DNA from: Metellina segmentata
Lineage: Eukaryota; Arthropoda; Arachnida; Araneae; Tetragnathidae
Assembly (NCBI GenBank): GCA_947359465.1
Contig: OX375879.1
Span: 17,756,298-17,820,297 of the forward strand
Direction: 5' to 3'
DNA: 64,000 bases
The position numbers were made by a program, and so were the translations under genes. Below the pieces are notes generated by a model. It had not been told where the DNA came from. It was given only the letters and a program-made list of their open reading frames with translations, and made no database searches. The stretch's first letter is position 1. Each line of letters starts with the position of its first letter. Shown here piece by piece: positions 1 through 13,289 of this stretch.

Positions 1-299
1 CCAGACTGGTTTCTTCCACAGCAGGTGGCGTCATTCATTCATTATTTCGCGCCTTAACACTACTTGATTTATTAATAATGCTACGTTTAGATCGTCCATT
101 TTCCACAGTATTCTGTCTGTCTAATTTGACACCTATAGTCTCTGTAAAGACGGACGCCTTGTTATGCCGACACATCATGACGTGATCACGGCCGTTTGAT
201 AACAGCACCCTTTATTAGGAAACCGTAGCTTTTGCAGTCAGTACATCATTGGAAACCTGGCGCGCATCCAAAGAAATTAAGCCAAATTCTTATTGCAAA

Positions 300-432
300 A
301 ATATAAAAGTTACAATTGAAAAAAAAAAAAAAAATTTAAGAAAATCACATTTAAGATATTCTTTTGTTGCAAAAATTTCTCCAGATTTCAAATCCGTTGA
401 AATTTTTACTCTATCTGTAACGATCACAAAGA
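300..432. repeat. Fragment of Harbinger-type MITE family
   Basis: This stretch contains CAGATTTCAAATCCGTTGAA followed by a TTTTTACT-(C/G)TATCT run and a CGATC tail. The same series occurs in the complete TTA-flanked MITE at 30881-31319 and at 49380-49480. I read it as an internal fragment of that family. A 63-residue open frame across it (249-440) has no recognisable features and is probably chance. Positions 1-300 and 433-970 show nothing else I can support. Confidence 0.55.
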
Positions 433-974
433 TAGACTAATGTAAACTAGAGAATAAAAAAGCCCTAACACTTGTCAAAACTTTTGATTTGTTTTGTTTC
501 TCAAACAAAATAAACCATGACAGCTGTCTGTCCTAGGCAGTGGACGACAGCAAAATGGAGATAGTGTCTTGTAGATCGAACCGTGTGCAAGTTTCCATAC
601 TCTTCTTTGTGCCACCAAAATAATTTATCGTACAATATTTTATCGTTTGAACGAAATCAATATGGGTGAAGTAGCCATTGAGACAAGAAGCTCACTTTGC
701 AAAAAAAAATCACAGGTTCTGCAAGAAGAAAATCCAATTTTCACCACAATTGATGATAACCTTACTTTTTTTTACTATCTGTAGTTTTTAAAAATTTTGT
801 CTTTTCTTAAATATTTTTCACATTTTTTCTTTTTAATTGACAACTTTTGTGTATGCCTTGTTTTAGGTCGTTATAAAAAATTTTAGGTGCTTGAAAAATA
901 TTTTTTTGGTTTTAAAAAGTCCTTGAATTTTTTTTGTATAAAGGTGTGGGAACTATGACTGAGTACTCCACAAG

Positions 975-1035
975 TGACCATCACTTCCAGCCTTGTAGTG
1001 GCCAATGATTAAGTTCATATGTGCCCGCCTTTGGG
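975..1035 (+). repeat. Tail fragment of tRNA-derived SINE (family 2)
   Basis: GACCATCACTTCCAGCC, then a GTAGTGGCC-AATGATTAA series and GTGCCCGCC, match the tail of the longer SINE at 3036-3240 in opposite orientation. The tRNA-like head is missing here, so this is a truncated copy. Confidence 0.55.
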
Positions 1036-2829
1036 GGAAAAAAAATTTGTAAATTGGCAAAAGGAACTCAAAGCCTTAGTACAGTGCTTCTCAAAGGGTG
1101 CTCAGTGACATGCCTAGGTGTGCGCTATGAAATCCCAGATAGATATCTTACTTCAAATGATGAAAATAATATTTATAAATATTTGATTGATGAAGAAAGA
1201 ATATTTAAGGCATTCAATTTTACATAACTTACATTTTTTAATGGAACACTAAAGCCTAAAAGAAAAACTCATTGATCATAAAAGAGTAATTTTGCTTTAT
1301 GGTATCTGGCAACGTCAATTAGTGTTTCATTTTTTTTTTAAATTTGATTTAGTTTCTTTTTTTGGGTATTTGAGTTGAGAGAGCGAGATGTTGTGGTTAT
1401 AATTGGGGATTACAAAGTATTAAATTATAAATATGTGTTCTTTTTGCTTATAAATCATTATTGTCTTTATCAATATCATTCAGTCTTGCCCAAATTTTTC
1501 CATATCGGAATATATTCAGGATGTCAAAATTTAACACGCAAGAACATTTTTTTTTTTTTCAGAATTCTGCATTTTTTTCAAGGATTGGAATTTTGTTTCT
1601 GTTTGCATTTGTGTGTTCCAGTAATTTACCTATTGCAGAAATATTATTCAGGAGTTAGATTTTAATGATTTATTTATTTACTGCAAAATATCACTAGACA
1701 TGGGTAATTACTTGGTGGTATATGTATATTTCGACCAACTTTCTTTAAATCTCTGGTTTAATACGTAATAGTGTGTAGATTGCTGTACCATAAAATAAAT
1801 CAAATATACACATCAAAATATTTTTAAAGCGTATAATTTCTTATTTAAAAATGACAAATAAATTTTAAATAAGATGGGTTACGTTAAATTAAAACGGTAG
1901 TCAAACGTTGTTGTTATATACGTTATATATCATACGTATATTTCAAAATTTTGATATAGCTTTTCATTGAAAGACGATAAAAATCAATTAAATTTCATTT
2001 GTTTTTCGTGTCTCATGGGTGTTATTGAAAGCTGTTCTCTATTGTCAAGTAATTACATCTATTATTCTAAATAGGTACGTGCTTTCCATTTAGAAATAAA
2101 ATTTCTTAACTTATAAAGTACCATACAAGTTCTATTTAAAACTATGTATGTTGGAATTTTTTTTTTTTTTTAAACAAGACTTTGTTGATATTGGAATAAT
2201 ATTACAGTTAGTAATTTTGAAATATTGAAAATTTTTGTCTGAAGTGACAGAAAGTCGAAGTTGCTGACTACATATTGAAGCTGTTCTTACCTAACTAAGA
2301 AACATGTGAATCGTGCGTTGAATGCAGTGCTTTTCTTTTTGTAAAAGTGCTGTAAAATCAACCTTCTATTCTTTAATTTGTCTACACTGATAACATTAAT
2401 TTCTATCACAAGCTCCGTTATTTCTCATGCCGCTGAATGGAATTTTCAGGAAAAATTGCGTCCGCTTAAACTAAATTAGCCACGAATGCCGTAACAATTT
2501 AATTTACCATGCTCTCATATTGATGATGAAATTCGAAAATATCGCATACTAGGTGCAAGAATGGCTCAGGTGAAAAGTATTCATAGAAAAACTAAGTTGT
2601 AGATTATCCGCCATAAATTTGCCATTGTACTGAAAATGAATGCACGGGAATTTTTTGTATTCACCCGAAAACTCAAAATCAACTTCTGTAGTAGTCACTT
2701 TAGAAAGAAAAAAAAAACTTTCAGCAGAAATGAGACGAATATGAAAGGGATGATATGGATGTACTATACATGTATGCATATTACGAAGTAAATTGTAGAT
2801 GCGATGGAGAAGTTAAAATGGTTATTGAA
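1036..2829. other. AT-rich non-coding stretch
   Basis: I see no gene here. Homopolymer T runs are common. At 1079 there is CAGTGCTTCTCAAAG, which resembles a hAT terminal inverted repeat (consensus close to CAGTGGTTCTCAAA), but I found no partner end. The open frames at 1375-1665 and 2549-2779 are low-complexity and AT-driven. Confidence 0.5.
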
Positions 2830-2945
2830 CATTTTTTCCGTACACTTAAATAATGCTAACATTTTTTTAAGAAAAATAATTGATGATGAGTTTTTAATCA
2901 ATATTTTATCAATTCAACCCGTGCAAATCCGGGTATTTCTGCTAG
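2830..2945 (+). mobile_element. 3' end of a Helitron-like element
   Basis: The sequence runs into ACCCGTGCAAATCCGGGT, whose outer ACCCG and CGGGT can pair, then about ten bases and CTAG followed by T. A short GC hairpin followed by CTAG and a host T is the classical Helitron 3' terminus (CTRR end, insertion before T). The left boundary is unknown, so the start given is arbitrary. Confidence 0.55.
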
Positions 2946-3035
2946 TATAGTGCATAAAATCTTCATTTCAGCATTAAAATGTTTTTTTGGCAGATCAATA
3001 TTCTGTAAAGAGTGGGGAATATATATATTTTTTAA

Positions 3036-3240
3036 ATTACGGCGGGCACACTCGAGTGTTAATCATAGGCCACTGCAAGGCCGGGAAGCGATGGTCATTT
3101 GTGAAGGGGCACCCAATGGGCGACCATCACTACCCCTAACTAAGGACAGCACAATTACATCCATGCCCTGACCCCGGATTCGAACCAGGAACCTTCCGAT
3201 CCAGAGGCCAACACCTTAACCACTAGACCGGTTGGTCGGA
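3036..3240 (-). mobile_element. tRNA-derived SINE, family 2
   Basis: Read on the minus strand from 3240, the head looks tRNA-like: GGTCTAGTGGTTAAGGTG resembles an A box, and GGTTCGAATCC is a canonical B box about 45 bases on. The anticodon-arm region does not pair well enough for a working tRNA. A tail follows that includes GGGTAGTGATGGTCGCCC and ends near GTGCCCGCCG. The tail recurs at 975-1035, which supports a dispersed retroposon rather than a tRNA gene. Confidence 0.7.
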
Positions 3241-3244
3241 ATAT

Positions 3245-4280
3245 GAGTGGAGGAATATATACAGTGTAGCAAGAAGGTTTTATACACGTAGTAAACTTGG
3301 TTACTGAATAATAACACTTTTTTAATTTTTCTCAGTAAAATTAGTGTATTTCAGTCTCAATTTTTAATCATTTTCTCATTCATAAGCACTACCAACCTTG
3401 TAAATTTTATTCCATTCTTACAATCCTTTCTAGGTGCCACTTTTTATTTTTGTCTTACAGTGTATTTCAGATGATTTTGGGTGAAAATTTTCCAAAGGAC
3501 GCCAATTTCGATGTTTTGGCACTAAACCAATGGCAACTGGGACATTCTCAAAATGTGGGAACACTAAATGTTAACTATGAATAATTTTTGAAATTTAACA
3601 TCCATACTTTTTTACTGTATTGTTTATTGGCCTAGAATACAATATACAGTCATTCAAAGACAGGAACTTTTCAGCAAAATTACTAATTGAAACATTTAAT
3701 TATAAGATCTGTAGGTTACAGATTTTATGTATTGCTTTCCTGTAGGTTACAGATTTCGGACATAGCTGGTCTGTAGGATTACACAACTTTGGCATTTCCC
3801 AAGTCGAATGACTTTTGGACATTGGTGCTATTGATTCTTGAAGCATTTATGTAAAGAGACTGAGAATATGATAAAGTGATATTATATTGTGAAATGTATC
3901 TGATCAAAACAGTTTACAACTTGTGATATATAACAGGATACTTAACTGAATTTCACACAACTTTTTTTAAAGAAGTTTACAAGTCAATATTTACTAGTCA
4001 AATCATTTTTAGATTCATATATAGTATATATTTAGATTCCTTTCATATTCTTACTGTTTTTATACACAGAAAAAATCCTAATTATAAAAAAAATCTTTCA
4101 ATTTTATGGTCTCAAATTAGCAGGTCATATTTTGTCTTTAATATCATATGAATAAGTTTGAAGAGAGAAAAAAAGTTAAAATAAACTATTACTAACTTGA
4201 AGATTTTTTTGTTTTATTCGGTTGAAAACAATTACATCTTCATTTTCTGCATGCACACTTCAATAATTTCTTTATATAAA
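3245..4280. other. Non-coding stretch, nothing recognised
   Basis: AT-rich sequence with no coding pattern, terminal repeat or tandem array that I can support. Confidence 0.5.
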
Positions 4281-4730
4281 CTATGGGGCTCCTCCCCCTG
4301 CTCGTTATTGCTCGTCAACCCCCAATGATTGCTACGCAATCCTATTTAGTTCGCTTTGAGAACTATACTTTTCAACAATGAGTGGTAGGGGATTGCTTCA
4401 CAATCCATCCCCATTTGGATCGCTGCTGGATTGATCCCGGACCTCTAGTACGACATTAATTGAAGGTTCCCTTCCCATTGCGTTATGTATCGCATGCGTT
4501 CGAGTTACGGAAATGTTCCTACTTTTTTTTTTGCCAGATAAGCGGATCCGTATATAAGCCGACCCCAGTACTTTAGCTTTAGAAAACGTTCCAAAAATTC
4601 TCGGCTCATACACGGAAATATAGTGTAATAAAAAATGTCAAGAACAAAACATCTTATTTCCACATAAAAAAGGAAATATTTTAGCACAAAATACTGTTAA
4701 AATTCAGAGGAAATCTCATAATTTTAAATG
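4281..4730 (-). mobile_element. Non-autonomous Helitron, minus strand
   Basis: The 3' end is at 4281 on the minus strand (a GC-rich hairpin, then a slightly mutated CTAG-type end, before a host A/T). It aligns over about 450 bp with 26510-27231, where the same element lies in the plus direction. Shared landmarks are a GATTGC-GTA-GCAATC hairpin (4327-4341), GGATCCG, and a short fragment of a SINE tail (near 4430-4460). A frame of about 70 residues (4398-4613) reads similarly in both copies, starting around FGTFSKAKV. I do not recognise it as a protein and would not call a gene from it. Confidence 0.72.
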
Positions 4731-4890
4731 TTTTAGCTTCTCTATGTTGTTTGTTGTACTAATGATGCCATCTGCTCATCAAAATAGCAAACAAACTATC
4801 CTTATACTCTATACATTTATTATCTTTTTCTGCAATTCTGGAAAACGCGTTTTAATTTATTTTCTTGGTGATGTGCTCTATCAGTTAACA

Positions 4891-4920
4891 TTATAGATGT
4901 CCAAAATCGGACATCTATAA
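4891..4920. repeat. 12-bp perfect hairpin
   Basis: TTATAGATGTCC, a six-base loop AAAATC, then GGACATCTATAA. It may be the collapsed core of a small inverted-repeat element. A similar half (ATAGATGTCCAAA) occurs just before exon 7 of the phosphatase gene near 59670. Confidence 0.6.
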
Positions 4921-5169
4921 ACATTTGTAACTAAAGAATTTAATTTTAAGGATATTTATACCAAACTGTTGCAATAAATAATACTAATTTTTGTCACTGA
5001 ACAGAACTAAAAACCCATTGAAAAAAATTATCATCATGTTATATATATAATTAAAAGAGCATTAAAAGAACAAACATAATTAAAAGAGCATTAACAAGTT
5101 TCTTCATTGATATAAAATTATTTGGTAAGGAATTCATACGTTCAATATAATATTTTCAATTTTTAGTGT

Positions 5170-5580
5170 GGGATCATTATAATTTGCACTAATTTCAGAA
5201 GTTTTCCCGTCTACTTCGGAAATCGAGTTATCAAATTTATTTTTCCAAACTATGCTGCTTTGAAATATACAACTAATTCCATTTCTTAATCATGGATACC
5301 TAGCCACTTAAATTCGTTTAACTCCATTGTTTCGAATTTCGTTTTGTATGGATATGAAATGAAGTGAAATATATTTTCTATACTTTTAAATTGTTTAAAT
5401 CTCCCATCAAAGGCTTGTTTTATTTCCTGATAATTCATTAAATATTTTTTGATTGCATTTTCTTCAACGTCAAGCGTATTTTCCATTGTTATTGTATTTT
5501 GAAAATGTTTTTGTAATTGAGGGAAATATTTCATGATTTTTATTTTTAAATCCCTAGTAAAGATGTCAAGTTTCATGATA
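5170..5580 (-). pseudogene. hAT transposase fragment (SCAND3/ZBED-like)
   Basis: The minus-strand frame 5286-5576 reads 96 residues beginning MKLDIFTRDLKIKIMKYFPQ and ending FETMELNEFKWLGIHD. Its layout (FxxxL...YFP, then FxxRFxxFKxxE, then F.F.S.P) is the late-middle part of SCAND3/ZBED-type domesticated and mobile hAT transposases, which continue with an EMELxxLQ-like block. That block appears after the stop, as EMELVVYFKAAWFGK. I see no DDE residues or BED finger, so this is a fragment. Confidence 0.55.
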
Positions 5581-5816
5581 CATATCCAAATATTCTCATA
5601 TAAATCTTAAACAGCATTATGTATAATCAATAAATCTAAAACATTTTACAAAAATCATTTATGAATTTTTTTCATTTTTAAGTTCTTTGTGAGCACTTGT
5701 ATTTTCTTCATGTTTTTTTAAGAGGAGTTCGAAAAATAATTAAAATTCTTTATGTATATGATGAAATGATGATGATAAGTTTATAAGAATCAACGCGTGG
5801 GTCATTTAAAAAGCCT

Positions 5817-5841
5817 GCGTGGGTCAGTGTCTGACCCACGC
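5817..5841. repeat. 11-bp GC-rich hairpin
   Basis: GCGTGGGTCAG, loop TGT, CTGACCCACGC. A partial third copy (GCGTGGGTCA) lies 25 bp upstream at about 5795. This is a compact palindrome in an AT-rich setting and probably an element end. Confidence 0.6.
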
Positions 5842-6598
5842 ACGCATCCCTGGGCTAGGCCTTCACTTGCGATTTCTAGTCGCGGTGACCAAAATATCGC
5901 TGCCGCAGAAAATCTACAAGGTGCACACACTGCGATAGATAAAAAGTTGAAATAGAACAGTTCCCCAATGGATGTCATTGAAACTACTTGTGCCATCGCT
6001 CTCTTGCTTCGGGCGAGAAGTAAATGGAGGAAACATCGTTATTGGGGGTACGTTCCATAACAAGTAAAATATTATTGAAAGAGCAGTCTTACAAGTTATT
6101 TGAAGATTTATATGTGAGCACCCTGCAAAGTTTTTCCAGTATTATCGAATGACAAAATATAGTTTTGACGGGAATAATTGAATCGGTTGTTTGAGAAGCC
6201 GCATAAGTCAGGTGAGAGCAAATTTTGGGAAATCGAGAAAAACTGTTTCTGCGCAACCTCTGTATCATTATTTCCAGTATAATGTATTGTTTGGAGCTAA
6301 ATACAATCTTTGTGCTCAATGGAGGTCTCGAAAGATAAATAAATTATTATGGATTTTTAAAGTCAGTTGACCTATGGGGTTTCTCAAATACATATAGTTT
6401 TGGCAAAAATTAATTGCATTCTAAACAGCATAAAATGAAAAGTACACTTAGTACACCTTAAAAATGTATTCTAAAACAAGTAGAAACATTAACTAAATAT
6501 GAAACACAAATAAGATTATTTAGTTCTATGAATAAGAATGGTATAAATGGCGAAATAAAATTTCTTCATCATTAGCGTAGTTCTCTGGCAACTCAGAA

Positions 6599-6799
6599 TC
6601 AGATGTAGGCCACTTGTGGAACTATCTCTTTGTAGAATTCTTGAATATTTTCTTCATCTGGTAGGTATTTCATCAGTTTATTTAAGTATTCAATTTTTTT
6701 CTTATTTATGGGGATTTTCCCACTTGGATATACTGGTTCATTTGGGAGTGATAGAGGCAGCTTTTTATTGTTGCTCAACCGAAAAGTGTGACTGCACAC
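6599..6799 (-). other. Unrecognised open frame, possible transposon exon
   Basis: A 66-residue minus-strand frame contains LSLPNEPVYPSGKIPINKKK and a helical, charged tail (LNKLMKYLPDEENIQEFYKE). The proline-lysine linker followed by a helix is more protein-like than its surroundings, but I do not recognise a family. It lies left of the large inverted repeat at 6930-7200. Confidence 0.25.
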
Positions 6800-6929
6800 A
6801 ACCCATCAATAAAAGGTTTGGCGATTACTACATCCTTATGTTTGAAAGAGTGAAAACTGCATGAACTGCGAGATTTTAAAAGCGACTTTCTCATCTTTTG
6901 GAATTTTACGCCTATAAGTCACTTTTTTT

Positions 6930-7200
6930 TCCCAAATCGAATTTTCGGTAAAAATATTTTCTTCAGAGGTAAACGCATCTTTTAGAAGCGAAATCCCACG
7001 AGCCGGGTCATTCTATGCGGAACTGGCCCGTATTTGAGATAGCCCATAAGTCAGTGACTTATGTGGTTCCTCGACTACACGAAAACTTTCATACGGGCCA
7101 ACTCCGTGTAGAATGACCTGATTCGTGGGGTTTCGCTTCCAAAAGATGCGTCTACATCTGAAGAATAAAGTTTTAGCAAAAACTCCCTTTCGACAAAAAA
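6930..7200. repeat. Large imperfect inverted repeat (foldback)
   Basis: The arm around 6974-7033 (from CGCATCTTTTAGAAGCG to GGCCCGTAT) is mirrored at 7090-7149 (ATACGGGCC to CCAAAAGATGCG). Weaker pairing continues outward through CTTCAGA/TCTGAAG on both sides. Total arm length is about 100 bp with a loop of about 55 bp. A 107-residue minus-strand frame (7013-7336, starting MSDNESTGDDDGRILTVIE) covers the right arm. Its acidic start and leucine-rich helix look protein-like, but I do not recognise it. Confidence 0.6.
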
Positions 7201-7420
7201 AAAGGTCAATTGGTACATCAATAGCAATTTTCAACGTTTTAAAATTCTCCTTTTCAATTTCTTTAATAAGTAACTCAGTTTCAATTACTGTTAATATTCG
7301 TCCATCATCATCTCCGGTAGATTCGTTGTCAGACATTTTTTACAATTATTTGTAGTGTTTTAAACAGAGACCAGAACAAGACTACTTCAAAACTGCGATT
7401 AAACTATCGCAAGTTGGTGC

Positions 7421-7958
7421 TAGAGTGCCTATGTAATAAGAGTGGCGACATACGGGAAACACTTTCTGATTGGCTTAGAGACCTTTTCTACCGGCCGAGG
7501 CGGTCTTTTACTAGCTCCCGTAGACTTAACATGGGAACTTTTTGTGTGTTCGAGAAAAACGTGTGTGTACATTAAATTAAAAAGAAAATATAGCTTTTAA
7601 TGTTCCATTTCGTGTTCTAGAATGTTTATTTATTATTATTTTAGTGCTTTGTCAGTATAAATTTGAAGACTTTTTAAGTAAATAGCTTTTTTTGAACAAC
7701 AAGGTGTTTCCCGCAATCTAAGTGAGCGCGTTGTGTAATCCATCTCATCCATTGCGCATGTAATTGAGCGTTTATAGGATTCATTTATACCGAATGTATC
7801 CATATTATAACAATCATATGTTTTTTGATCTCCTTGAAATGATATATTAATTCGCCCAGCAACCTTCTTTGAGACGATTCTGGTTGAAAAAGGGCTGCCG
7901 CGCATACGCATTGGGCCAAATTTGGTCCCTTGTCGCTACTCTTATTATATAGGCACTA
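7421..7958. mobile_element. hAT-type MITE, copy 1 (538 bp)
   Basis: It begins TAGAGTGCCTATGTAATAAG and ends with the inverted partner finishing TATAGGCACTA. The flanks are perfect 8-bp direct repeats, GTTGGTGC (7413-7420 and 7959-7966). An 8-bp target duplication with TIRs starting TAGNG is diagnostic for the hAT superfamily. A second copy at 10870-11412 is nearly identical throughout. The interior lacks a transposase but holds a minus-strand frame of 91 residues (7636-7911; see findings). Confidence 0.88.
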
Positions 7959-7966
7959 GTTGGTGC

Positions 7967-10680
7967 ATGTCCATGCTTGTCCGTGTGATTCATTGGTGCA
8001 GAGCGACAATCGCGTCGCAGCGAAAATAGGACCGGTTGCAATTTTTTAATCACTGCGATTGTTTTCACAGCAAGTTTGTGCTCTTGGATTTGAAAAACAA
8101 TGAGTTTATTTTTGCAACTGGAAAATCGCGCGAGTAGGCCTAGCCCCCCCCCCCCAAAATGTTCACTGAAGAATACTTCTATACCGAAGAACATCAAGTT
8201 TCAACTCTCCGCTACAACTGTACTTTACACGACACTTGAGCTAAATGATCTTTTGAGGTTCCGACTCCAAAGTTTTACGACGTTCTCTGCAAAAGGAAAA
8301 GTCATGGGGTAAAAAAGACCGACGCAGAACAGAGTTAGTTACTCTATTCCGAAATGATTCGGTAATCAAGAAGGAGAACGTAAAAATAATTGATTGGCGA
8401 AATTATTAACACATCGCTGCAAAGCCAAGTATGAGTACTGGACCCCTAAAGTACGTCAATGAATTAAATATCATGAAACACGTGTGTAGTTTTCATTTCT
8501 ATCCATTCATCCCCGTAACACTTGGTTGAAATGACGATTTTGAAGTCGTAGACAAATTATTTAAGTCACAAAAACGTTTTATTTCTCTGATAGGGCAGAT
8601 GCTCCAAATATAGCCCCGTGCTTAATATCGCCTACTCGTGTTTGAAAACTATTATGCGTTTATGTAGTTACTTTGACGGTCTAGGGTTTTTGTCACACGT
8701 AGAGCCACGGGCAAGTTTTCTATCAGTTATAACAACAACACTATTGCATCTGGAGTATTTGAATCTGCGATCACAAAGTATTTTTGTCTCCGATCAATTC
8801 AGGGCATATCCAGGTAAGTATTTCCAAATCAGAATTTTGTTTATGTGACATGAAAGTACATAAAATACTAACAGTAGGTATGTGTGCTCTACTAGCAACT
8901 CATTTTTAACAATAGCTCTTCGTTTCGCCTGGTAATAGGAACAGGGGTAGGCGATATCAGGAACCCACTCATGAAAATTCTCTTGGGAAACTTTTTGAAG
9001 TTTTACTAGTTAGCTTAAACTGACATAAGTAAGGAATGTATATGAGCTCTGGAATCCGAAAGAATATTGTTCCTAGTGGTATTCATTTAGTTTCCAGCTC
9101 GATTTTTCAACCCAGGAGGCTGATATATAGAGAAATAGTTAGGGTAGGCAATATTTGGAACACCTACCATACTTTGTAGTTATCAAACTTTTGTGCACCC
9201 TTACTTGTTAATGAACGAGAGAAATTATGTAATTGAAAATTAAAGACTTATGTTCCTATTTTTAAAATGAATATATTTTTTTACCTATTTTTCACTGCTA
9301 GGAGATACGTATTTTCCTGTACGTATTCTAAATGTGATGTCAGTTTATCTGTCTTTCGAATACCATTTCAGAAATTCGCCAATAAAAATTCCAAAGAATT
9401 CCGAATTAATGTATGATCGTTGATTTGTCAATACCAATTAGGTTTATCGCTAAACGATGTAAGCTACATTTTACGGTAACCAGATGTATTATGTGAGAGT
9501 ATTTGGACAGTAAAGTAAAATCTTTGGAAATCGTCTGGTTTGTTTACACTGAAAACCCCTTTCATAACGGAAATATGTACCTGATTTAAAACATTTATTG
9601 AAATAATATACCTACAACTTACGGTTGCACAAATAAAGGTCGTGTAATGACCATTAAACTTACTGGGAAATGAATACTACCGCATTCATTGTATCTAGTG
9701 ATGGGAAGAGAATGGGATATCCAAAACATTGCGAAACATTTTCCATTGAATATTTTCATTTACAACACCAGTCTGTACATTCCAGATTTTTTCCTCGAAC
9801 CCTTTTAATGAACTGTCTACGAACTTTTCTGTCGTAAAAACAGGTTCAGTTCGTTTCACTTCACTTCCCATCGCAACTGCGACTGCAAGTTGCTGGACAA
9901 CTATCAGCTATCAGTCTTACGACATTCGCGAAGCATTTAAAAGCAGCAGAAACGGATACAGCTTTTACGAGATTAAAAATCAGGTGTTCTTGTGCTAGAG
10001 CAGATGATGTTTTCTCAGGGACTCAGATACGAGAACTTCAGTTGTGGTTATTTATATTTATATATACACACTGATTCTACGGAAAGTTGATGCAGTTTTC
10101 TTTGGTTCAACTGGAGATGAACTTATCAATGAAAAACCAGGTAAGACTTTAGAATTGTACGTTTCACAAATGTGAAACACAGCAACCCCTTGAGAAATCG
10201 AGCCTGCTAAGAGACAAGAAAAAGCACGAATGTTGAGGATTGACATAAAATCACAAATTATATTTCTAGCGGCAATTTTTGAGCTTAAGAGAAAACTCTT
10301 CAGAAGTAATAGCCATCGAGGAAGCATTGAGCTACATTATTTCCGTCGATAGTCTTACAGAAATTGGAATCCTTCCATACTGTCCAAGCTTCATCCAGTC
10401 GTTGGAGTAAAATAAGAGATAAAACTGGAGCAGCCAGTTAAAATAAACCTTAAGAGTTCACTTCAGTCAGGTTTTCGTATCCAATGGATGAATGAATTCG
10501 ATTATATTTGTGTTCTATATTAGACGAATCTCTCATGTGGAGCACAGATATGATGAAATTGCGTATAGGCTATCCAAGGCCGAGCCTTTTGACACACCTT
10601 GTCAACGAACTTATTAAGTGTTATTAGACAAAGAAAGAGCTAATATAATAAAATTCGCGCCAACTCATATCTGGCACTAT
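7967..10680. other. Non-coding stretch with one dispersed repeat
   Basis: No gene that I can support. Positions 9295-9420 (around GTGATGTCAGTTTATCTGTC and TTTCGAATACCATTTCAG) resemble 63545-63625, so a low-copy repeat is present. Positions 9890-10320 contain two protein-like stretches in plus frames, one containing FFGSTGDELINEKPGKTLEL, but they are short, carry stops and match no family I know. A C10 run is at 8144-8153. Confidence 0.45.
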
Positions 10681-10689
10681 AAACCATCC

Positions 10690-10850
10690 TAGGTTGGTTG
10701 CTTTGTTTTTATGGCGCAAGAGGCCATGCTGCGCCAAGACAGACAACATCAAGTAATGGAAATATTCACACAAGGAAAGTTTTCTTACCCAGAAGAGAGA
10801 AATACACTCGATGAGGAATCGAACCTCGGAGGTATGCTAGCGAAGTAGCA
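10690..10850 (-). repeat. SINE-like fragment, family 3
   Basis: ATGGCGCAAGAGGCCATGCT, then GCGCCAAGACAGACAACAT, recurs in degraded form in opposite orientation at 62940-63015. On the minus strand there is a B-box-like GAGGTTCGATTCC at about 10826-10814. This pattern fits a tRNA-derived retroposon. Confidence 0.5.
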
Positions 10851-10869
10851 AAGCGAAGTCATTTATACC

Positions 10870-11412
10870 TAGAGTGCCTATATAATAAGAGTGGCGACAT
10901 ACGGGAAACACTTTCTGATTGGCTTAGAGACCTTTTCTACCGGCCGAGGCGGTCTTTTCCTAGCTCCCGTAGACTACTTAACATGAGAACTTTTTGTGTG
11001 TTCCAGAAAAATGTGTGTATATTAAATAAAAAAAGAAAATATAGCTTATTCATGTTCCATTTCATGTTCTAGAATGTTTATTTATTATTATTTTAGTGCT
11101 TTGTCAGTATAAATTTGAAGACTTTTTAAGTAAATAGCTTTTTTTTAACAACGTGGTGTTTCCCGCAATCTAAGTGAGCGCGTTGTGTAATCCATCTCAT
11201 CCATTACGCATGTAATTGAGCGTTTATAGGATTCATTTATACCGAATGTATCCATATTATAACAATCATATGTTTTTTGATCTCCTTGAAATGATATATT
11301 AATTCGCCCAGCAACCTTCTTTGAGACGATTCTGGTAGAAAAAGGGCTGCCGCGCATACGCATTGGGCCAAATTTGGTCCCTTCTCGCCACTTTTATTAT
11401 GTAGGCACTCTA
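10870..11412. mobile_element. hAT-type MITE, copy 2 (543 bp)
   Basis: Same family as 7421-7958. It starts TAGAGTGCCTATATAATAAG and ends GGCACTCTA, so the outermost 9 bases are perfectly inverted. Flanking octamers are TTTATACC and GTCATACC (6 of 8 match), an aged 8-bp duplication. The minus-strand internal frame (11145-11363) differs by only one or two residues from that of copy 1 over 72 residues. Confidence 0.86.
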
Positions 11413-11489
11413 GTCATACCCATTGAGCCCCAACGGCCCCTAACCATTTGTAGGGAGCCTCGGTCAAATATACGGTGACTACTTGGGAT

Positions 11490-11590
11490 GCGACATCGAT
11501 GTCGATGTTTTATAAAAAAACATCGATTTATCGGAGCCGATATGTTTTTACATTGCCGATAGTTTTACGATGTCGATGTTTTATTTTTGA
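11490..11590. repeat. Cluster of ATCGAT-type palindromes
   Basis: GACATCGATGTCGATG, AACATCGATTTATCGG and ACGATGTCGATG occur within 100 bp, with TTTATAAAAAAACATCG between. This looks like the subterminal region of a decayed DNA transposon. I found no partner. Confidence 0.4.
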
Positions 11591-11693
11591 ATGAAAAAAG
11601 TACATTGTAAAAATTAAAAAAATAACCGTGCAACTAAGTATTTGTGATTGATAGCGACATCCGTCCCACCAAAAAAAGATTTTCCTCTAACTC

Positions 11694-13260
<1,567 letters not shown>

Positions 13261-13289
13261 TTTTAATATAGAGAGATAGTCAGTTGACA

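Noticed and set aside
3170..3240. Possible tRNA gene on the minus strand
   Set aside because: A and B boxes are good, but the arms do not fold as a standard tRNA, and the tail is a dispersed repeat, so it is a SINE head.
9890..10330. Possible host exons (plus frames with RCSCARADDVFSGTQIREL and FFGSTGDELINEKPGK)
   Set aside because: I could not place consistent splice sites or a family; stops interrupt within 30-50 codons. Left as unassigned.
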